From Chloracidobacterium sp. UBA6041 (lineage in GTDB: Bacteria; Acidobacteriota; Blastocatellia; Pyrinomonadales; Pyrinomonadaceae), in contig DIYZ01000065.1 in the NCBI GenBank assembly GCA_002427845.1, forward strand, positions 1-9,462: DNA of 9,462 nucleotides. Direction: 5' to 3'. Below the pieces are notes generated by a model. The model was not told where the DNA came from. It saw only the letters and a program-made list of their open reading frames with translations, and did no database searches. Below, piece by piece: positions 5,715-9,462 of the stretch. The position numbers and the translations under genes were made by a program. The number at the start of each line of letters is the position of its first letter. Position 1 is the first letter of the stretch.

Positions 5715-7730
5715 ATGAAAAGGGCCAAACTGTTTTTCTTCGTCTTGAGCATTATTCTAGTGGCTGCTCTCGGACAAGCTGTGCATGCTGAGGTCCATGT
5801 CCCATCAATCATCGGCGACAATATGGTTCTGCAGCAGGAACGCAAGGTACGTATTTGGGGAACGGCGCAACCGGGTGAGCGCGTAACTGTGACTTTCGCT
5901 TCGAGCAAAGCTAATACAACCACTGACGCGCTGGGGCGATGGCAAACACTAATCGGGCCCTTCAAGGCTGGCGGCCCATTCGTGCTGACGATCACCGGAA
6001 GCAATACGCTCACTTTTAACAACGTGCTGGTCGGCGAGGTCTGGATTTGTTCGGGGCAGTCGAACATGGAATGGCCCCTCGTGAATGCGAAAGGTGGTAC
6101 CGAGGCGGTCGCTCAGGCTAACTATCCGGAGATCCGGCTTTTCACCGTGCGAAAGAAAACCGCCGCGTCGGCGCTGGACGATGTGGAGGGTCGCTGGGTC
6201 GTCACGACCCCGGAGCAGGTTCCCCAGTTTTCCGCTGTGGGATATTTCTTTGGACGCGAGCTTTATCAACGTCTGAAGGTTCCCGTCGGATTGATTCATA
6301 CTTCGTGGGGTGGCACTCCGGCTGAAGCCTGGACCAGCCAGGACATGCTCGCGTCGCTGCCAACACTCCAGCCCATTCTTGAGAGATATCAAAAAGAGCT
6401 GCAACAACCGCCACAGGTTCGGCAGGAGCTTGAAACTAAACTGGCCGAATGGGAACGCGCGAACCTCTATCAGGATCCCGGCAACAAGGGTGAGGCGCTG
6501 GGCTACACAACTACGTCTTTCGACGCCGCTGATTGGAAAGTGATGAAGCTGCCTCAACAGCTGGAGACGGCTGGGTTGAATATCGACGGCGCGGTGTGGT
6601 TTCGTAAAGAGGTTGACGTGCCGGCTTCGTGGGTCGGAAAAGATTTGCTACTGGGCCTCGGTCCAATTGACGATTTCGACGTGACTTACTTTAACGGCGC
6701 GCAAGTCGGAGCGACGGGAAGCGAGACCCAAAACAGCTACCTTGTCCCACGTCGCTATAAAGTTTCCGGCTCAGTCGTTCACGCAGGCCGCAACCTGATT
6801 GCCGTTCGGGTCTTTGATCGGGCGGGTGGCGGCGGCTTCAACGGTGTCCCAGAACAGATGTCGCTCGGGCCCGCAGACGGGTCAAAGACTGACACCGTCT
6901 TGCTTGCGGGCGACTGGCGTTATAAAGAAGAACTGGCGCTCGAACCGAAGAAGCCCGACTGGGGAACACGGCCTTCTCTGCTTGGGCCCAATAATCAAAA
7001 CAGTCCAACCGTGCTTTACAACGCGATGATCTCGCCGCTCACGCCCTATGCAATCCGCGGCGCGATCTGGTATCAGGGCGAAAGTAATGCGAGTCGCGCA
7101 TATCAATACCGCACGCTCTTTCCAGCGATGATCCGAAACTGGCGCGCGGCCTGGGGCGAAGGCGACTTCCCTTTCTATTTCGTGCAGCTCGCCAATTGGC
7201 AACCAGCCAAGGTTGAGCCAAGCGAAAGTGATTGGGCCGAATTGCGCGAGGCGCAAACGATGACCTTGCGAGAGCCACACACCGGCATGGCGGTGATAAT
7301 CGATATCGGTGACACAAACGATATTCATCCGCGCAACAAGATCGATGTAGGCCATCGCCTGGCAGTCTGGGCGTTGGCTGATACGTATGGCCAGAAGATT
7401 GAGCCGGCAGGTCCGCTCTACAATGCTCTATCAATCGAAGGAAGCAAGATTCGAGTGAAGTTCAAACACCTCGATGGCGGACTGACGACTGCCGGCGGTG
7501 GACCACCAAGAGGCTTCGCGATCGCCGGCGCGGATCATAAGTTTCATCGGGCCGAAGCGCGCATTGATGGCGGCAGTGTGGTCGTATGGAGCAATGACGT
7601 TACGCAACCCGTGGCTGTTCGTTACGGCTGGGCCGATAATCCTGACTGCAACCTCTACAACAAAGCCGACTTGCCGGCATCACCTTTCCGCACTGACGAC
7701 TGGCCGGGCGTGACAGTTGGTAAAAACTGA
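5715..7730 (+). CDS. Secreted sialate O-acetylesterase-like SGNH esterase
   Basis: The predicted product is a 671-residue carbohydrate O-acyl esterase of the family named for sialate 9-O-acetylesterase. Beside glucanases it more likely deacetylates plant or microbial polysaccharide than sialic acid (inference). ATG 5715 gives an immediate signal peptide (KRAKLFFFVLSIILVAALG, cut near residue 25); the longer frame from TTG 5697 adds only six residues. A GAGAG at 5699-5703 is a weak ribosome site. Domains: an N-terminal beta domain with GDNMVLQ (34-40) and WGTAQPGE (48-55); the catalytic start VWICSGQSNMEW with nucleophile Ser116; the SWGGTPAEAW stretch (197-206); an inserted galactose-binding-like jelly roll (about 265-385, with WFRKEVDVP and NLIAVRVFD); then the second catalytic half with WYQGESN (452-458) and NDIHPRNK, giving Asp536 and His538 of the triad; and a short C-terminal beta domain. 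All expected blocks are present, so it is probably active. It lies between GH3 and GH5 with short gaps, suggesting one transcription unit. Confidence 0.92.
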   Translation: MKRAKLFFFVLSIILVAALGQAVHAEVHVPSIIGDNMVLQQERKVRIWGTAQPGERVTVTFASSKANTTTDALGRWQTLIGPFKAGGPFVLTITGSNTLTFNNVLVGEVWICSGQSNMEWPLVNAKGGTEAVAQANYPEIRLFTVRKKTAASALDDVEGRWVVTTPEQVPQFSAVGYFFGRELYQRLKVPVGLIHTSWGGTPAEAWTSQDMLASLPTLQPILERYQKELQQPPQVRQELETKLAEWERANLYQDPGNKGEALGYTTTSFDAADWKVMKLPQQLETAGLNIDGAVWFRKEVDVPASWVGKDLLLGLGPIDDFDVTYFNGAQVGATGSETQNSYLVPRRYKVSGSVVHAGRNLIAVRVFDRAGGGGFNGVPEQMSLGPADGSKTDTVLLAGDWRYKEELALEPKKPDWGTRPSLLGPNNQNSPTVLYNAMISPLTPYAIRGAIWYQGESNASRAYQYRTLFPAMIRNWRAAWGEGDFPFYFVQLANWQPAKVEPSESDWAELREAQTMTLREPHTGMAVIIDIGDTNDIHPRNKIDVGHRLAVWALADTYGQKIEPAGPLYNALSIEGSKIRVKFKHLDGGLTTAGGGPPRGFAIAGADHKFHRAEARIDGGSVVVWSNDVTQPVAVRYGWADNPDCNLYNKADLPASPFRTDDWPGVTVGKN

Positions 7731-7745
7731 CTACTGGTTCACTTT

Positions 7746-7772
7746 GCCCTTTAGCAGTGACTACTAAAGGGC
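7746..7772. repeat. 27-bp palindrome between the esterase and GH5 genes
   Basis: GCCCTTTAG (7746-7754) pairs perfectly with CTAAAGGGC (7764-7772). The interior is also self-complementary except for one C/A mismatch, making a 27-bp near-perfect palindrome centred on 7759. It begins 15 bp after the esterase stop and ends 24 bp before the GH5 start. No T-run follows, so a standard terminator is unlikely; an operator, an RNA processing hairpin or an attenuating structure all fit. Confidence 0.75.
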
Positions 7773-7796
7773 TGCTCGGATTCAGAAGCAGGCGCC

Positions 7797-9458
7797 TTGA
7801 AAACATCACCAGTGAAGTCCTGTCGCAGAAAAGAGATTGTCTTGTTGGCTTTGGTCCTGCTGAGCCTCGGCGCTTCCAGCGCAACTAATGGCCAGCAGCG
7901 GTACGTCACGATACATGACAAGACCTTGATCTCGCCGAACGGGAAACCACTTCTTCTCAAAGGTATCAACCTCGGTAATTGGTTGCTGCCCGAGGGTTAC
8001 ATGTTCAAGTTCAAAACTGCCAACTCCCCACGACTGATCTATGCAGTCGTCAATGAGCTTATTGGTGAGGATGAGGCGCGGAAGTTCTGGCAGACCTATC
8101 GTGACAATTACATTAGTACCGAAGATATCAGGTTCATAAAGCGCTCAGGCTTCAACTCCGTTCGCGTTCCTTTCAACTATCGCCTTTTTGTATCCGAGAG
8201 TGAGCCGGCAAAGTTGGAGGGTGAAGGCTACAAACTTCTTGACCGTATTGTCGGCTGGTGCAGGCAGGAAGGTCTATTCGTAGTGCTCGACATGCATGCG
8301 GCGCCGGGCGGGCAGACGGGAGACAACATCGATGATAGTTGGGGCTACCCTTTTCTGTTTGAAAGCAGCGAAAGCCGGCAGCTGACGGTCAACATCTGGC
8401 GGAAGATTGCCGCGCGCTATCACGATGAGCCTGTCGTCATCGGTTACGATCTACTGAACGAGCCGATCGCGACCTACTTCGACACCGCTGCCTTGAATCC
8501 GAAGCTGGAGCCACTTTATCGCAACATTGTGTCCGGAATTCGAGAAGTGGACAAGAACCACATTATCTTTCTCGGCGGCGCCCAGTGGGACACCAACTTC
8601 AAAATCTTTGGGCCGCCCTTTGATGACAAGCTTGCGTACACCTTTCACAAATACTGGATGGATGTAAACAAAGACGCCATTAAGGAGTACGTTGACTTCC
8701 GCGACAAATACAACGTGCCCATTTGGATGGGAGAGTCGGGCGAGAACACCGACGAATGGATCGCATCATTCAGGTCGTTGCTCGAACAGAATGAGATAGG
8801 CTGGTGTTTCTGGCCCTACAAGAAGATTGACGCGACGTCTTGCGTCGTGTCCATTAACCCACCGCCTGAATGGGACACTATTGTCAGCTTCGCAAATACT
8901 CCGCACACAACATTTGAGGACCTGCGTAAGAGCCGTCCTGCGAAAGAAAAGATCCAAAAAGCACTAAATGGTTTTCTACGGGAATTGCGACTCGCAAACT
9001 GCCGTGTCAACCAGGGCTACTTGAAGGCGCTGGGATTGAGCCAGGCTTTTCACAGCGCGGTTGTTGACCGCAACGAAATGCGAAACACACAACCAGCCCG
9101 CGAGAGCGGGCGCAAGCATAGAGCCTGGGGCGCAAGCCCCCGGTTAAACCCCATCTCGAACCCCAGCCCGCGGAAGCGGGCGATAGCGGAGACGGTTTTA
9201 CCAATGGCGGACGATGAGCTTGTCAGCACTGTCGCCCGTTTCACGGGCTCAGGATTTGACGTTCCTGATCCTGGGGCTCACGCCCCAGCCGAGCATCTCG
9301 GCTGGGGTGCGAGACTGTATGCTTCCGCCTACTCAGCAGGCTCGTTGAAGGGGACAAATAGAATTGTGCTCGATCGAACGTGGCAATCCTTGTCAGAAAA
9401 ACAAGAAGTTGCCGGTTTGTTTCACAGAGTCTCTAGAGCCCCCCGGTTCCGTAGTTGA
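7797..9458 (+). CDS. Secreted GH5 beta-glucanase with a repeat-derived C-terminal tail
   Basis: The predicted product is a retaining family 5 glycosidase (cellulase/exo-1,3-glucanase-like) hydrolysing beta-glucan outside the cytoplasm. The start is TTG 7797, with AGG only 4 bp upstream; GTG 7812 is an alternative. A signal peptide follows (IVLLALVLLSLGASSA, cut near residue 30). Catalytic features: KGINLGNWLLPEG (55-67, resembling the GVNLGGW motif of exo-1,3-glucanases), FNSVRVPFNYRL (119-130), LDMHAAPGGQ (164-173), DLLNEP with acid/base Glu222, HKYW (284-287), and MGESGE with nucleophile Glu313, followed by GWCFWPYKK (335-343). The conserved region ends around RVNQGYLKALGL (403-414, base 9038). 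The last ~139 residues (rich in Arg, Pro, Ser and Ala) are encoded by hairpin repeats and look non-homologous to GH5. The original stop was probably near 9040 and has been lost by mutation, insertion or frameshift. Out-of-frame TGA codons occur nearby (for example at 9037). The catalytic assignment is firm; the 3' end as annotated is doubtful. Confidence 0.88.
   Translation: MKTSPVKSCRRKEIVLLALVLLSLGASSATNGQQRYVTIHDKTLISPNGKPLLLKGINLGNWLLPEGYMFKFKTANSPRLIYAVVNELIGEDEARKFWQTYRDNYISTEDIRFIKRSGFNSVRVPFNYRLFVSESEPAKLEGEGYKLLDRIVGWCRQEGLFVVLDMHAAPGGQTGDNIDDSWGYPFLFESSESRQLTVNIWRKIAARYHDEPVVIGYDLLNEPIATYFDTAALNPKLEPLYRNIVSGIREVDKNHIIFLGGAQWDTNFKIFGPPFDDKLAYTFHKYWMDVNKDAIKEYVDFRDKYNVPIWMGESGENTDEWIASFRSLLEQNEIGWCFWPYKKIDATSCVVSINPPPEWDTIVSFANTPHTTFEDLRKSRPAKEKIQKALNGFLRELRLANCRVNQGYLKALGLSQAFHSAVVDRNEMRNTQPARESGRKHRAWGASPRLNPISNPSPRKRAIAETVLPMADDELVSTVARFTGSGFDVPDPGAHAPAEHLGWGARLYASAYSAGSLKGTNRIVLDRTWQSLSEKQEVAGLFHRVSRAPRFRS
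9093..9190. repeat. REP-like cluster, first block (three GNRA-type hairpins)
   Basis: Two direct copies of CCAGCCCGC-loop-GCGGGCG occur: stem 9096-9101 with 9106-9111 (loop GAGA) and stem 9166-9171 with 9176-9181 (loop GGAA). Between them GGGGC (9127-9131) pairs with GCCCC (9136-9140) around a GCAA loop. All three loops fit the GNRA tetraloop pattern. The block lies inside the annotated GH5 reading frame (about residues 433-465) but has intergenic character. Confidence 0.85.
9234..9248. repeat. REP-like hairpin
   Basis: GCCCGT (9234-9239) pairs with ACGGGC (9243-9248) across a TTC loop. It is related in stem sequence to the GCCCGC hairpins upstream but has a shorter loop. Confidence 0.65.
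9271..9310. repeat. Two overlapping REP-like hairpins
   Basis: CTGGGGC (9271-9277) pairs perfectly with GCCCCAG (9282-9288). The CCCCAG of that stem is also the start of a second perfect stem, CCCCAGCCGAG (9283-9293) with CTCGGCTGGGG (9297-9307), loop CAT, followed by TGC. The two structures cannot form together. The 28 bp at 9283-9310 form the second copy of the element found at 5653-5680. Confidence 0.85.
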
Positions 9459-9462
9459 CTGA

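Noticed and set aside
9093..9310. CRISPR array
   Set aside because: The repeated units are short palindromes with uneven spacing and differing loops; there are no regular repeat-spacer units.

Overview
The window looks like accessory polysaccharide-degradation DNA from a soil-type bacterium, most probably an acidobacterium (Blastocatellia-like). This rests on three things: the GC content is moderate (roughly mid-50s percent by eye); a giant propeller-type sensor kinase sits beside secreted glycoside hydrolases; and the intergenic repeats (GCCCGC-GNRA-GCGGGC hairpins, GGGGC-loop-GCCCC hairpins, and 9-bp AAATCTGCG units) are of a kind I associate with that group. The lineage is inferred from memory of such genomes, not proven by any marker gene.

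Layout: the first 2405 bases encode, on the minus strand, most of a large membrane sensor histidine kinase. It has a signal peptide, about 14 propeller repeats, a Y_Y_Y domain, one transmembrane helix and the start of a HisKA_3-type phosphoacceptor motif. The window edge cuts it just after the phosphoacceptor histidine. A 144-bp divergent intergenic region with a shared A/T-rich -10-like box leads on the plus strand to a small secreted protein of unknown function (TTG start at 2550). A 238-bp spacer follows, carrying an imperfect inverted repeat built from 9-bp units.

Three secreted carbohydrate-active enzymes then follow on the plus strand with short gaps (71 and 66 bp): a GH3 beta-glucosidase/exo-glucanase (3322-5643), an SGNH sialate O-acetylesterase-like enzyme (5715-7730) and a GH5 beta-glucanase (7797-9458). 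Each gap contains a strong palindrome. The GH5 catalytic part appears to end near residue 414. The remaining ~139 codons run through a dense cluster of REP-like hairpins and look like translated intergenic repeat rather than a protein domain.

Working model (inference): GH5 cuts an acetyl-decorated beta-glucan or hemicellulose outside the cytoplasm, the esterase removes acyl groups, and GH3 releases glucose from the oligosaccharides. The divergent propeller sensor, whose architecture resembles that of glycan-responsive hybrid sensors, is a candidate regulator. No transporter or SusC/D pair is present in the window. I see no CRISPR array, tRNA, rRNA, transposase or phage gene. The most unusual material is the structured repeat DNA: two copies of one hairpin family that differ by compensatory base-pair changes, and the repeat cluster absorbed into the GH5 reading frame.
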